Assembly: GCA_033032865.1 (NCBI GenBank)
Contig: JAWHQI010000009.1
Span: 13,658,001 to 13,722,000 of the forward strand
DNA: 64,000 nt
DNA from: Dactylorhiza incarnata
Taxonomy: Eukaryota > Streptophyta > Magnoliopsida > Asparagales > Orchidaceae
Direction: 5' to 3'
Part shown: positions 50,819 through 62,749 of the stretch, one piece after another
Position numbering within the stretch: position 1 is the stretch's first letter
How the letters are laid out: each line of letters begins with the position of its first letter
Notes under the pieces: model-generated
The model's input: only the letters and a program-made list of their open reading frames with translations
Databases searched by the model: none
Told to the model about the DNA's origin: nothing
Made by a program: the position numbers and the translations under genes

Positions 50819-52375
50819 TGAAAGACTTAATTTAAGGGTAGCTAATCACCTAGAGGGGGGGGGGGGGGGGGGTGAATAGGTTATTTAAATTTATTGCAGT
50901 TCTTGAACATAACCTAGATAAATCTGATCAGAGCTTTCAAGAAAAATAACACCACAGAAAAGAACACACAGATTTTTATAGTGGTTCCCCATATCTTGGG
51001 TAATCCACTTTCCCCCTTCTACCCTTCTAGTAGTGTACTAGATAGGGTTTATAACTCCTCCAGATCTCAGACCACAAACAGGTCTTACAGCTCAGATCGC
51101 CAAAGGATCTTACAATCTCAGACCACACAGATCCTACCTCAGCCTTTATAACTAGGCTTACAACTCAGATTCACCACTGAATCCTACAACTCAGATCACA
51201 CCTGATCTTACAACTCGGATCCTTGACAGATCCGACACTCAGATCTGACAACTCAGATCCTACAGAAATTTAGAAAGAAAGTAACAAATACTTAGACTCA
51301 GGTTTGCAATTGTTGAGCCTTCTTGATCTGCATGAATGATCAGACAGAAACCTTCAATAGAACAGCAGCAGCAAATGATCTTCTTGATTCGACAGGCTGT
51401 GATGACTGTTCTTCTTCTTAGGAAGACAGATTCTTCCTTCTTGACCTTCTCCTTTCAGAAAAAGATATCAGCACCAGATTGCTGAATAAATTCTTCAAAT
51501 CAGATTAGTTCTGAAAGGGAAGATGACTTCTCAGAAATCTTTCTCAAACTTTTACTCGAAAACGATAATAGCTTTTAAAACTTTCCTTCACTGCTTTAAT
51601 GCTTAGCTACATAACCCTTAGGTCATGCCTTCTATTTATAGCCCGCCATCTGCAATTACAGTTACGATCCTCCACGTCAGCATGACGTTATGTTTTCAAC
51701 GGTCTTTATCAGAAACAGAAGCTCAGCCAGCTGTAGAAGAAATTCCTCAGTTCAGACTATCTGTAGAAGAGGCGTTGAGCGCTTACTGTCTTAGTCAACA
51801 CTTTCTCAATTAGGCGTCGAGCAACACTCGACGCATACTCCTTAGACTGAAGCTCTCGGCTCCTCCTTCTCAGGCGATGAGTAATCATCACTCAGTCGAC
51901 ACCTTTTAACTCTGTCTTCATATCTCTACACTTCTGGATGGTGCTGGGCAGATAAGAGTTAAGTCAACACTTCTCATTCAAAGGCGTCGAGCAATGTAAC
52001 TTGGCTCGACGCTTTCTAACTTGAACTCAGAACTTCTAGTTGGCGCTGAGCTGACTAAAGTTAAGTCGACACTTCTCTTTCCAAGGCGTCGAGCAATGCA
52101 CCTTGGCTCGACGCTTCCGAACTTGGTCTCAGAACTTCAGCGACGACCTTGTCTATTTGAGTAGTAGACATGAGTCAACGCTTCTGGGTCACAGGCGTCG
52201 AGCGATGTATGATGTCTCGACGCTTTTGAACTTGAATAAATTCCATGAACATTTTGCCTGACCTGATCTCCTGCACATTGATTCTAGAGAGTATATCAAA
52301 TACATTCTGAGATATATCTTTGACTTAGAAATGGACTTCTCCAAATCTAGGACATTGTGAGCAATGATCCCAACA
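50819..52375 (-). repeat. 3' LTR of copia F
   Basis: 1,557 bp; on the plus strand it starts TGAAAGACTTAATTTAAGGG, has an 18-G run (50,854-50,871), and ends GATCCCAACA. The TATA box (CTATAAATAG on the minus strand) is at 51,632-51,641. Paired inverted GCGTCGAGCAA/CTCGACGC words lie at about 51,760-52,230, upstream of the TATA box in the transcription sense. Confidence 0.95.
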
Positions 52376-52726
52376 ATCTCCCCCTATTTGAAGAAGTCAT
52401 AACCTTAGTCAATGATATATCTCTCCTAAAAAAAATGTGTACAAATTTCTATATAGATAATCAAAAAGAAGGAGTATCATACTATATAGAATCAAATTAC
52501 CAACACATTCTATCCACAGACATTCTCTCAGACATAACATCTCATATAAGCATAAAAACATAAGCAATTCAGAATAAGATATGTCATGAAGAGAACCATA
52601 ATCACATCACAGGCATATATATATATATATGTAATCATGAAAAATAGATCACACCAGAAATTCACCAGGATTGTTCAAAAGTATATTAATTACATTCATC
52701 AGAAATAGACAGTAAAGATTAAAGTT
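52376..52726 (-). other. 3' untranslated region of copia F
   Basis: AT-rich, non-coding segment between the stop of the third ORF and the LTR; contains the polypurine tract at its LTR end and a short TA run near 52,618. Confidence 0.6.
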
Positions 52727-55201
52727 CTAAGAATGCCCAGGATCCTTGAATTCAATTCCTCTTTTGGCTCTTTTGGCGAGTGCTGCAGCAACTTCCTTTC
52801 TCCTTTCGAAATAACCAAATGGCTTTGGGAAGTACCTGATTGGCTCCAATTCTCCTGCCTGGATTTTCCCAGCCATTTTATCAGCCTTGAATTTGATCTT
52901 TAGATCTTCTTGAGCCCTATGCTTTAACCACTCAGCTTCAGAGTACCACTTTTCTCGTTGATCTGGATTATTTTTCACAGCTTCCCATGCTGATAGAATC
53001 AATTCTCTGGAAGATGGAGACCAACGTTCAAAATCAGCTCTTGATTGAACCTCTTCTCTGTACTTTCTTTTGCTTGATTCTTCTTGCTCACTAGGAAAAT
53101 GTTCTCTTGTACCTTTATCCTGAGGACTATACATTTGAGCAATCTTCTTTTGAACCTCAGTGAGAGAGATTGGCCCTGTCCCAGAGACTTGATCATTCCC
53201 ATAGTCTATGGTAGGATATCCAAGAGTTTCTCTGATAGAGTTTGAGGTCCACATAGCATGTTCAGAACTAGCTTGAATCATTGACCTCTCCCCCTTTAGG
53301 ACTTCTTCAACAATATGATCTCTTATAATATTTTTCTGAAATCTGACTTGACCTTCCAGATGAAGAACTCCACTGTCAATGTTTTTCTTCACTTTAAGAA
53401 GATGATCATCTAAAGTGTCTACATGCATCTTTACTTGGTCTTTTAAAACTGTGGAGCTCTCACCAATTTTAGCCAAAATATCAGCATTATGCTGTTGTAA
53501 TCTTGCTTCAATCTTATTTGTTCCTGTGAGAATTTGTGCTACTTGTTCTTTATATAAAACTTGCATGTTGCTACTCAGTATTCCTTGGTTTGTCTGAACA
53601 TCATCCACTGTCTTAGTAATTCCGGCTTATGATTCTTTAATAGTCTTGGATGCTTCTTTGATGGCATCAAGCTGTTCAGTTGAATAATCGACTGAAGCAC
53701 CAGCTCTCTTAAAGAACTTTACCATCTCCTTCCTTAAAGCAGACATCTGATGATTGACTTCAAATCTAACCAACTTCATTTGAAAATCCACTTCCTTTTT
53801 CATTTTATCATTATTTTCCTCAATATATTGTTCTAACATTCTCCTTTGATTATTTAGTAACACTTCCAGCTGAGGTAGAACAGGACTAAGGTCCACATGG
53901 ATTTCCCTTTCCATCTCAACACCTTTGCTACTTACTTCCCTGAGAAAAGAATCATTTCTTTGGCTCATATGAGAGCTAGAGGACTCTATCTTAATAACTT
54001 TCTCAGCAGATTTCTTTGTTGCTTCAGGCTCTACTTCCACCTCCATTGCCTCAATGACAGGATTTACTTTATCAGGGATCTCAGCCTGAGACTCCCCCTC
54101 AATTAAATCAATTTTATCCTGAGCAGGGATCTCATCCTGAGACTCCCCCTCAATTGCTGCTTTGCTTAGTTCGGAATCATGCTGAACAGGAATCTCATCT
54201 TGAGTCTCTTTTTCATTTGGAAGAACCCCTTCAGATCTAGTTGGGGATAATGGAAGACTTCCTCTTTCTTCTTCCCCTTTTTCATTTGCATCGTTAGAAG
54301 TAACAGGATAACTATCCCTTTCATTGTTCTTTTCTACATCTTCAGATGTTGTAAGATTTGGATCATGAATTGGTGAAGATGTAGATTTTCTCTTGGAGGA
54401 GGATGTACTAGAAGAACTTGAAGAAACCTTTGTCTTCTTTTGCTTCTTTGCTTTCTTCTGCTTGGGAGAAGAATCTGCTGGAGGAGGGTTAGATAAGATT
54501 CTGTCCCATCTCTCTATCATTCTCATATCCATTTTCTTCATATGATTTATCTTTGATCCAAGTTTATTATTCAAAATGTCAGGGGACACTTTTGCTAAAT
54601 ATAGAGACAGTATCCTACCCATGTTGGGTACCTGGATACACTCAACTATTCTGTCAAACACAACTCTTCCCCAATCTGTTCTTAGAGAATGAATGATCCT
54701 TGTCAGAAGAATAAACATTTTTCTGGATATTTTGTCATGCGATCCAGTCTTGCATAACAATCCCTTTCCTATCACATCTGTTATCAGTTTGCCTTTCAGA
54801 TTCATTCCTTTTCTTAGAATACTTCCAGGGATTTCTCTTGACGTGTCAATTCCGCACCAGATTTGTGCTAGTCTAATCTGCTCAGAGGACACCTCTTCCT
54901 CTTCTTCGTCCATTTTTAACCTAGGCAGTTTCAGTGCCTTAGCGAGTCTAGATGGAGTTATCTTAATATTCTTGCCATTCACACTAGTCTTAATCTTTGA
55001 ATTTACGGAGTCAATTACTATGTTAGAATATAGCTCTAATACCTCTCGTTTCCAAATGAGAGTTGATTCAGACAATACGAACTCCAGTCCTGCATTGTAG
55101 ATTAACTCGATTGTTGATTTGATCTCCACAGAAGCTGATTGGAATCCATTTCGAACAAGCTCACTTCCTTCATAGAGATACTCACTGCTTTTGGGAGGCA
55201 T
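52727..55201 (-). pseudogene. Third ORF of copia F (env-position ORF), one in-frame stop
   Basis: ATG at 55,201 begins a frame of about 825 codons, interrupted only by a TAA at 53,627-53,629. The N-terminal half (LELYSNIVIDSVNSKIKT, PSRLAKALKLP, IHSLRTDWGRVVFDRIVE) resembles the putative plant transposon-protein domain seen in accessory ORFs of plant retroelements; that assignment is by memory. A Lys/Ser-rich basic stretch (KQKKAKKQKKTKVSSSSSS) could be a nuclear signal. An acidic middle follows. Long heptad-like helices flank the stop (LEVLLNNQRRMLEQYIEEN; KEQVAQILTGTNKIEARL). I see no signal peptide or membrane segment, so an envelope role is not supported. Confidence 0.75.
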
Positions 55202-55305
55202 TGTTTTTGATGATTGAGGAGAGAAGGAATTGATGAAGAGATTTTCTAGGTCAGCTAATTTCGAACTTAGAGAAATACAGCATATACGCTAACGAAGTGA
55301 CTTCC

Positions 55306-55545
55306 TTATTTATAGGAGTTCTAATTCAAGAAGATGAGAAGCCGCGGGCTGAACTTGTTTGACAAGATTGATCCAATGGTTCAATTTTACCCTGTCGAGA
55401 CGGCCTAGCTATGTTCGCATAGGCGTTGAGATCGCTTGACGTCATGTATCTTCAGTCGACGCCATGTGTCTTCTCGACGCCAAATATCTTCTCGACGCTA
55501 AATAATTTCTCTCGACGCCAATAATTGTCTGTCGACGCTAGATGG
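55306..55545 (-). promoter_or_regulatory. Possible internal promoter of the copia F third ORF
   Basis: A TATA box CTATAAATAA (about 55,306-55,315) lies about 105 bases upstream of the ATG at 55,201. Further upstream, at 55,454-55,545, five units of about 20 bp each begin with TCGACGC. The F LTR has the same word type upstream of an almost identical TATA box. Inference only; no transcript evidence. Confidence 0.45.
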
Positions 55546-55629
55546 CTTCTCCACTCACCTTATATGGCTTAATCAATATTTTCATTTATTTAATTTAAAA
55601 TAACTTTAATCCATTTTTAACATACCTAA

Positions 55630-56150
55630 TTCAATTTTAAAATTATTGAATTTGGTTTCATCCAAGGGTTTAGTAAATATGTCAGCAACTTGTTTGTCAG
55701 TGGGAACATATTCAATTGAGATGTCTCCATTTTCTACATGTTCTCTAATGAAGTGATATCTTATTTCTATGTGTTTAGTTCTGCTATGAGATACAGGATT
55801 GTTAGCTATAGCAATAGCACTAGTTGAATCACAAAATAGAGGAGATTTACTTAGCTGAACTTTATAGTCCTGGAGTTGATGTTTAATCCATAGTAGCTGA
55901 GCACATCAGTTTCCAGCTGAGATGTACTCAGATTCTGCTGTAGAAATAGCCACACTGGTCTGCTTCCTGCTACTCCAAGATATTAATCTTTTGCCAAGAA
56001 ATTGACATGTTCCAGATGTACTTTTTCTATCCTCCTTGCATCCTGCAAAATCTGCATCTGAAAAACCAATGAGTTCAAAATCATTGCTTCTAGGATACCA
56101 AAGGCCAAGATTAAGAGTTCCCTTCAGATATCTCAGGATTCTTTAATTTC
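55630..56150 (-). pseudogene. copia F RNase H remnant
   Basis: Minus strand: ILRYLKGTLNLGLWYP, GFSDADFAGCKEDRKSTSG, STAESEYISAGN followed by TGA, CDSTSAIAIANNP, RTKHIEIRYHF and VADIFTKPLDE. The frame enters directly after the integrase C-terminal region with a frame change near 56,145, so the complete RT (with YVDD) has been deleted. Otherwise well preserved. Confidence 0.9.
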
Positions 56151-57527
56151 TGTGTTGAACCTGCACAACTAGATAGACTTCCCAAATCCTTATGAATAAG
56201 GCTGGTTTCATCAAATACAACATGTATAGATTCTTCTATCCTATTAGACTTTTTATTGAAAATTCTATAGGCTTTGCTTTGAGAGCTATACCCAACAAAG
56301 ATTGCCTCATGTGCCTTTTCAGCAAACTTAGTGAGATGATGCTTTCCATTATTTAATACAAAGCATTTACTACCAAATATTTTAAAATAAGCTAAAGTAG
56401 GTTTTCTACCTTTCAACACCTCATATGGAGTCTTATCCAATCTTTTGTTTATAAGAGCCCTATTCTGAACATGACAAGCTGTGTTTACCGCTTCAGCCCA
56501 AAAATACTCAGGAAGAGAAGAATCACTCAGCATACTCCTGCTAGCTTCAATGAGGGTTCTATTTCTTCTCTCAGCAACCCCATTTTGTTGGGGAGTTCTA
56601 GGAGATGAGAACTCTTGAGAGATTCCTAGATTCTCACAGAATTTGGTCATTGCACCTGACTGAAATTCAGTCCCATGATCACTTCTAATTTTGGCTACAG
56701 AATTTCCTATTTCATTTGTGATTTGCCTAACAAAACTTTTAAATATTTCTAAGGTGTCTGACTTATGTTTGAGGAAGAATACCCAAGTGAATCTGGAATA
56801 ATCATCAATTATTACAAAAGTGTATGATTTTCCTCCTAAGCTATGGATTGACATTGGTCCAAATAGATCCATGTGGAGTAGATATAGACATCTAATGGAA
56901 TCCTTCTCAGCAATTGGTTTGAATGAAAATTTGGTCTGCTTACCCATTTGACAAGCATGGCATGGACCCTCCTGCTCACACTTCCAATTAGGCCCACCTC
57001 TTACTAGGTCTTTTGAGATGAGCTTATTTATAGTCTTATAATTTATGTGAGCTAATCTTTTATGTTATTGAACACTACTAGAAATCTTATTTTCTGCTAC
57101 TAAGCATATAGAATTAGTTAGATAAGAACATATGAAATTTAAGCAGTAAATATTGCCACTCCTAGTGCCTGAGAGAATTATCTCATTCTCTCTCTTAATC
57201 AAGCACTTATCCTTGTGGAATGAAATGTCATATCCAATATCACATAATTGACTTATGCTGATGAGATTGTGTTGTAATCCATCAACATGAGCAACATTGG
57301 TGATGATGACAATTCCATTTGAGATATTGCCATAACCTTTAGTTTTAGCTCTTTCAGATCCTCCAAAGATAACCTTTGGTCCATTCCTTATGGGAGAGTA
57401 ATCATTCAGCAGACTTTTTGTTCCTGTCATGTGCATAGAGCACCCACTGTCCAAGTACCAGATTGGAAGCTGATTGGTCTTTGGACAACCCTGCAAAGAG
57501 AAATTACCTTTTCTTAGGAGCCCACAC
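56111..57527 (-). pseudogene. copia F protease and integrase
   Basis: The pol frame overlaps the gag stop and is offset by one. Protease WYLDSGCSMHMTG near 57,450; GAG-pre-integrase with HKRLAHINY (after a stop at 57,065) and CHACQMGK; integrase D-D-E in LHMDLFGPM, IRSDHGTEF and NGVAERRNRTLIE; linker FVGYSSQSKAYRIFN. It ends shortly after HVVFDET, where the deletion removed RT. One stop between protease and integrase. Confidence 0.9.
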
Positions 57528-59837
57528 CAAGTTGGGTCCTAGAACCTTGTTAGTATGAGCTGGAATATTTAGTTGTTGAATAATTCTTGGAGCTGTGAGA
57601 TTTGCCATAGGTCTGAATACTGGTCTCCCAGAGTTGAATCTTGGAGCAGTTGGATTGAACCAACAGTCAAGAGCAAAATGTCCAATCCTACCACAGCACC
57701 AACATTCATATCTATTATATCTCCTTGAAGGTCTTCTTATTTCTTTATGTTGATTCATATTTTGCCTACTTTCCTTATTCACAGGAGCTATGTAATTTGT
57801 CTTAGTGAATTTTACTGGTTCAGTTTTCTTTCTATTGAATTTAGTATTAGCTTTGAATTCAAATAGAGGTTTGGCATTATTATTACTGGGCTGAATTAAA
57901 TCATCTTTGCTATTAGAACATTCACCCTTATAAAACTTATGCACACCTTTTTGATCATGCTTGTTTGTGATGGGTATGATTCTATTAAGCTTTAAAGGTT
58001 CTATAGATGCTTTGTCATTAATTTTGGAATTTTTATCTGCATCCCTATTATATCCTATGCCACATCTGTATTGAGCAAAGAATGTGTCTATTATAGGAAG
58101 AATAATTTGAGGTTGTGAGAACTTTGTCACAAGTTTCCTTTCTGCTAGGAGTTTTGCTTCAAGTTCTCTTATTAATTTTTCCTTGGTGCTCAAAGTTTGT
58201 TTGGGAATAATTGACATGACTTTTAACTTGCTAAGTTCTTTACTTGTCTGATTCAGCCTCTCAGCTGTCTCAGAGTTTTGAACATTGGTTTGCTTTAATT
58301 CAGATAATTCTTTTTGCAACCTTTTATTATTCCTTTTGCTCTTCTTAAGTGCTTTGAGAATTAATTGATATTTTTCAATGATTTCATCTATATGAAGTTT
58401 AGAGTGTGAGTCATTTTCATCAGAGGAGAATGAATTTATTTCAGTTTCAGAATTAGAATCAGAAAGAGGAGTTTTATCAAGTACCTTTATATCAGTAGTT
58501 GTCTCCTGATTTTCTTGATCACTCAATGCCATGAGTCCTGCATTTTCTTCTTCATCCTCTTCACTATCAGACCTTGATAGTGAGGCTTTTATCATAGGTC
58601 TGTTATTTAGACTGTCTTCATTTTCCTTGGCAGCCATCAGAACTATGAGTGCCTCCTCACTATCTGAGTCAGATGATTGAGATTCACTATCACTCAGAGT
58701 GACCTTGCCCTTTTTGGCTATTAGACTCTTCTCATGTCTTTTGTCATATTTGTACTTTCTTTCATCAGATTTCTTGTTGTTCTTTCTCTTTGAAGGACAA
58801 TCAGCAATCATGTGTCCTGATTTCCTGCAACCAAAACACACAATTTCTTCTGAATTAATTTTATTGTGTTTAGAATTATACCTGTCCTTCTTGGAGTCTT
58901 GTTTGAATCCCTCTGACAAATTTGAATGCTTCTTAGATTTGGATAGCTGAGAGGGTCTAGTTTTCCAGTGTTGTTTTCTCCTCAACATTCTTTTTAGTTG
59001 TTTGGTAAAGAGTGCCAATTCACCATCTGATATTTCAGAATCAGAATTACTGGTTTCTGATTCTTCTGATTCAGATGGAATCCTGGGAGATAATGACAGC
59101 CTTTCTTTGTTTTTCTTGGAGCTTTCAGCTTTCAAAGCAATAGGATTTTCCCTGCTGTGTCCTTCCTCAGCTTTTCTGGTATTCAGATGAAGTTCATGAG
59201 ACAATAGTTTCCCATATAAATTTTGTGGCTGAATGTTTCCCAGATTTCCCATTTCTCTGATTGCACAGATCTTGATATCCCATTCTTTGTTCAGTGATCT
59301 TAAGAACTTGTCGTTCAGCTCATAGTCTGAGAAAGTTCTTCCATAAGTTTTTAGACCATTTACAATCTTGAAGAATTTTTCATAGCAGATTGCAATTGAA
59401 TCTTTCTTGTCTTGTCTGAAGGCTTCATATTGCTGATTGAGAAGTGACTTCCTGTCATCTCTGACTTCTTCAGTCCCTTCTATATAAACGATAAGAGATT
59501 CTCACATTTCTTTGGCAGTTTTACAATGGATTAAATTTTGGAAGGTTGAATCTTCAATAACACTAACAATAATGTTCCGAGCTCTCTTATCCAAGGAGGC
59601 CAGAATCACTTCATCTTTTGTCATCTCTGAATAGGCTTTTGGAGTCTTTATATTTCCGTCTGTAAATGAAACTTTCATAGGAACAAAAGGTCCCTCCAGA
59701 ACAGTTATGTAAATTCGAGGATCAGATGCTTCCATAAAAAGTCTGACCCTTTCTTTCCAAATTCCGAAGTTTTCCTTTCTGCAGATTGGAAGCTTCAAGG
59801 ATGTAAATTCTTTGCTTCCCTCCGAATTAGCCATCAC
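57504..59837 (-). pseudogene. copia F Gag (long, two zinc knuckles), one stop
   Basis: A 777-codon frame from ATG 59,837, broken only by TGA at 59,502-59,504, where a Trp codon would be expected (KEM/ESLIV). Gag start: LKLPICRKENFGIWKERV. Ser/Glu-rich acidic blocks and a coiled-coil (about 58,250-58,390: ILKALKKSKRNNKRLQKELS) lie between two CX2CX4HX4C knuckles: CFGCRKSGHMIADC (58,797-58,838) and CWCCGRIGHFALDC (about 57,661-57,702). Such long two-knuckle Gags are typical of Sireviruses. With a single nonsense change the copy may have been used recently. Confidence 0.88.
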
Positions 59838-59915
59838 GACTTCAGAAATCTACCCTTAGAAGATCTTGTTCAGGCTGTTAAACCTTTTCTTGAACAACCT
59901 GCCTCTGATACCACT

Positions 59916-61469
59916 TGAAAGACTTAATTTAAGGGTAGCTAATCACCTAGAGGGGGGGGGGGGGGGTGAATAGGTTATTTAAATTTATTGCAGTTCTTGA
60001 ACATAACCTAGATAAATCTGATCAGAGCTTTCAAGAAAAATAACACCACAGAAAAGAACACACAGATTTTTATAGTGGTTCCCCTTATCTTGGGTAATCC
60101 ACTTTCCCCCTTCTACCCTTCTAGTAGTGTACTAGATAGGGTTTATAACTCCTCCAGATCTCAGACCACAAACAGGTCTTACAGCTCAGATCGCCAAAGG
60201 ATCTTACAATCTCAGACCACACAGATCCTACCTCAGCCTTTATAACTAGGCTTACAACTCAGATTCACCCCTGAATCCTACAACTCAGATCACACCTGAT
60301 CTTACAACTCGGATCCTTGACAGATCCTACACTCAGATCTGACAACTCAGATCCTACAGAAATTTAGAAAGAAAGTAACAAATACTTAGACTCAGGTTTG
60401 CAATTGTTGAGCCTTCTTGATCTGCCTGAATGATCAGACAGAAACCTTCAATAGAACAACAGCAGCAAATGATCTTCTTGATTCGACAGGCTGTGATGAC
60501 TGTTCTTCTTCTTAGGAAGACAGATTCTTCCTTCTTGACCTTCTCCTTTCAGAAAAAGATATCAACACCAGATTGCTGAATAAATTCTTCAAATAGGATT
60601 GGTTCTGAAAGGGAAGATGACTTCTCAGAAATCTTTCTCAAACTTTTACTCGAAAACGATAATAGCTTTTAAAACTTTCCTTCACTGCTTTAATGCTTAG
60701 CTACATAACCCTTAGGTCATGCCTTCTATTTATAGCCCGCCATCTGCAATTACAGTTACGATTCTCCACGTCAGCATGACGTTATGTTTTCAACGGTCTT
60801 TATCAGAAACAGAAGCTCAGCCAGCTGTAGAAGAAATTCCTCAGTTCAGACTATCTGTAGAAGAGGCGTTGAGCGCTTACTGTCTTAGTCAACACTTTCT
60901 CAATTAGGCATCGAGCAACACTCGATGCATACTTCTTAGACTGAAGCTCTCGGCTCCTCCTTCTCAGGCGATGAGTAATCATCACTCAGTCGACACCTTT
61001 TAACTCTGTCTTCATATCTCTACACTTCTGGATGGTGCTGGGCAGATAAGAGTTAAGTCAACACTTCTCATTCAAAGGCGTCGAGCAATGTAACTTGGCT
61101 CGACGCTTTCTAACTTGAACTCAGAACTTCTAGTTGGCGCTGAGCTGACTAAAGTTAAGTCGACACTTCTCTTTCCAAGGCGTCGAGCAATGCACCTTGG
61201 CTCGACGCTTCCGAACTTGGTCTCAGAACTTCAGCGGCGACCTTGTCTATTTGAGTAGTAGACATGAGTCAACGCTTCTGGGTCACAGGCGTCGAGCGAT
61301 GTATGATGTCTCGACGCTTCTGAACTTGAATAAATTCCATGAACATTTTGCCTGACCTGATCTCCTGCACATTGATTCTAGAGAGTATATCAAATACATT
61401 CTGAGATATATCTTTGACTTAGAAATGGACTTCTCCAAATCTAGGACATTGTGAGCAATGATCCCAACA
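59916..61469 (-). repeat. 5' LTR of copia F
   Basis: 1,554 bp, almost identical to 50,819-52,375 (shorter G run, about 15-17 substitutions by eye). On the minus strand it starts TGTTGGGATCATTGC and ends TTAAGTCTTTCA, followed by AG and the primer-binding site. Confidence 0.95.
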
Positions 61470-61474
61470 CCAAC
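61470..61474. repeat. Target-site duplication of copia F, right
   Basis: CCAAC; identical to 50,814-50,818. Confidence 0.95.
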
Positions 61475-62640
61475 GATATTAGAATCGAGCAAGCAATCAA
61501 ACTCCACTTCCTCACAACTAACAATCAAACAGAGTATGAAACATTGAGAGTTTAGCTTGGGAGATTGGCATTGGCGACATAAAAGTGAAGACAGATTCCC
61601 TGGTAATGGCGTCATAGATAAATGGGACTTTCGAAACCAGGGAACCTCTCCTCCAGGGATACTTGGCCCTCGCCAAACACCGGATCGGGTAGTTCTGCAA
61701 TTTCAGCATCCAACATATACCAAGGGAAGAAAATGTCGAGGCTGATGAATTGGCAAAATATGGTCTCCCTGCATGAGGGACTCTCACAGAGTTGTTTTAC
61801 CCTGCAATAGAAGAAATTGATGTCATGGAGATTGACCGACTCCTGTCCTGGGTGGTACTTCACAACGGGAGAAGTTCATGCCTCGGTTGATAACAAAAGA
61901 AGATTTCGGCTCAAGGCCATTTACTACTCCCTTATCTCCGGGGTTCTATATCGGAGGGACTTTCTCTCACCTTTGGCTAGGTGCACAACAGAATAAGAGG
62001 TCTCCCCAATCTTGCAAGAGGTATATTTAGGGGAGTGCGGCAGCCACTTGGGAGCTAGGACCCTCGAAAAAAATGATTCTTCGATAAAGTTATTTTTGCC
62101 AACTCTCAGGAAATATTGCATAAAATACGCATAGAAGTGTTCCAAGTGCCATATGTTCCCCCCTTCAAGCTCAACCAACATAGGAGCTGAGATCCATCTC
62201 TGTCTCATGGTCGTTCGCCGTCTAGGGAATGGATATGGTCGGTCCTTTTCCAATGGAAAGTGGGCAGTGGTGTTTCATCACGGTAATGATATATTACTTC
62301 AGCAAATGGATAGAGGCCAAGGCACTAGCTAAGACAACAACCCTGGTGATCAAAAACTTCAAATGGTGAGAAATCGTCAGTCGACATGCGATCCCCAAGA
62401 CCATCGTCACTAATAATGACCCTCACTTTGCAATATCAGAACTAGTGGTCTGTGAACAGGTCGGGATAGAGCTTCAGTTTTTGTGAGTTTATCACTCACG
62501 CAGCAATGGCTAGGTGGAAGCAGATAACAAGCAGGTTCTGAATCTACTCATAAATAAATGAGAAAACACTTGTGGCAATTGGGCAGAGCAGCTGCCCGCC
62601 GTGTTGTAGACTCTTAGAACCACTCCCTCCTCGGGCACCG
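61475..62640 (+). pseudogene. Ty3/gypsy second RNase H and integrase relic, right of copia F
   Basis: Continues the frame cut at 50,813: IEQAIKLHFLTTNNQTEYET (archaeal-type RNase H), DIKVKTDSLVMAS, ENVEADELAKYGL. Integrase traces follow with many stops: GMDMVGPFPM, FITVMIYYFSKWIEAKAL, AIPKTIVTNNDPHF, VYHSRSNG, VEADNKQVLNLL. Integrase and dual RNase H support a Tat-lineage gypsy. The D-D-E core is recognisable but heavily mutated. Confidence 0.8.
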
Positions 62641-62749
62641 GAGAGACGTGTGACATCCCGACTTTTATTGGGCCACTAGAACCCTAGATGGCCCAATATA
62701 AATGACCTGATCACCTGTAGGTACCCTAGAAGCTAGTCGGTGACCCATG
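62641..62749. other. Unassigned junction sequence
   Basis: Starts TGTGACATCCCGAC close after the last gypsy similarity; may be the start of another repeat that carries the tandem array below. Confidence 0.25.

Larger units (their letters stand above)
50819..61469 (-). mobile_element. Sirevirus-like Ty1/copia retrotransposon F with third ORF, RT deleted
   Basis: A 10,651-bp element with 1.55-kb LTRs, exact TSD CCAAC, primer-binding site TGGTATCAGAGG (59,903-59,914) and polypurine tract AAATAGGGGGAGAT (52,376-52,389), all on the minus strand. Long Gag with two zinc knuckles and a coiled-coil segment, plus an extra ORF between pol and 3' LTR, are Sirevirus (SIRE/Maximus) traits. RT is missing between integrase end and RNase H near 56,140. 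LTRs differ by only about 15-17 substitutions by hand count (about 1%). Confidence 0.93.

Noticed and set aside
51625..51813. 62-codon frame also present at 60,719-60,907
   Set aside because: Identical because both lie in the copia F LTRs; spans the TATA region and has no coding features.
52727..55201. Copia F third ORF as a retroviral envelope
   Set aside because: Position fits, but no signal peptide or membrane segment was visible.
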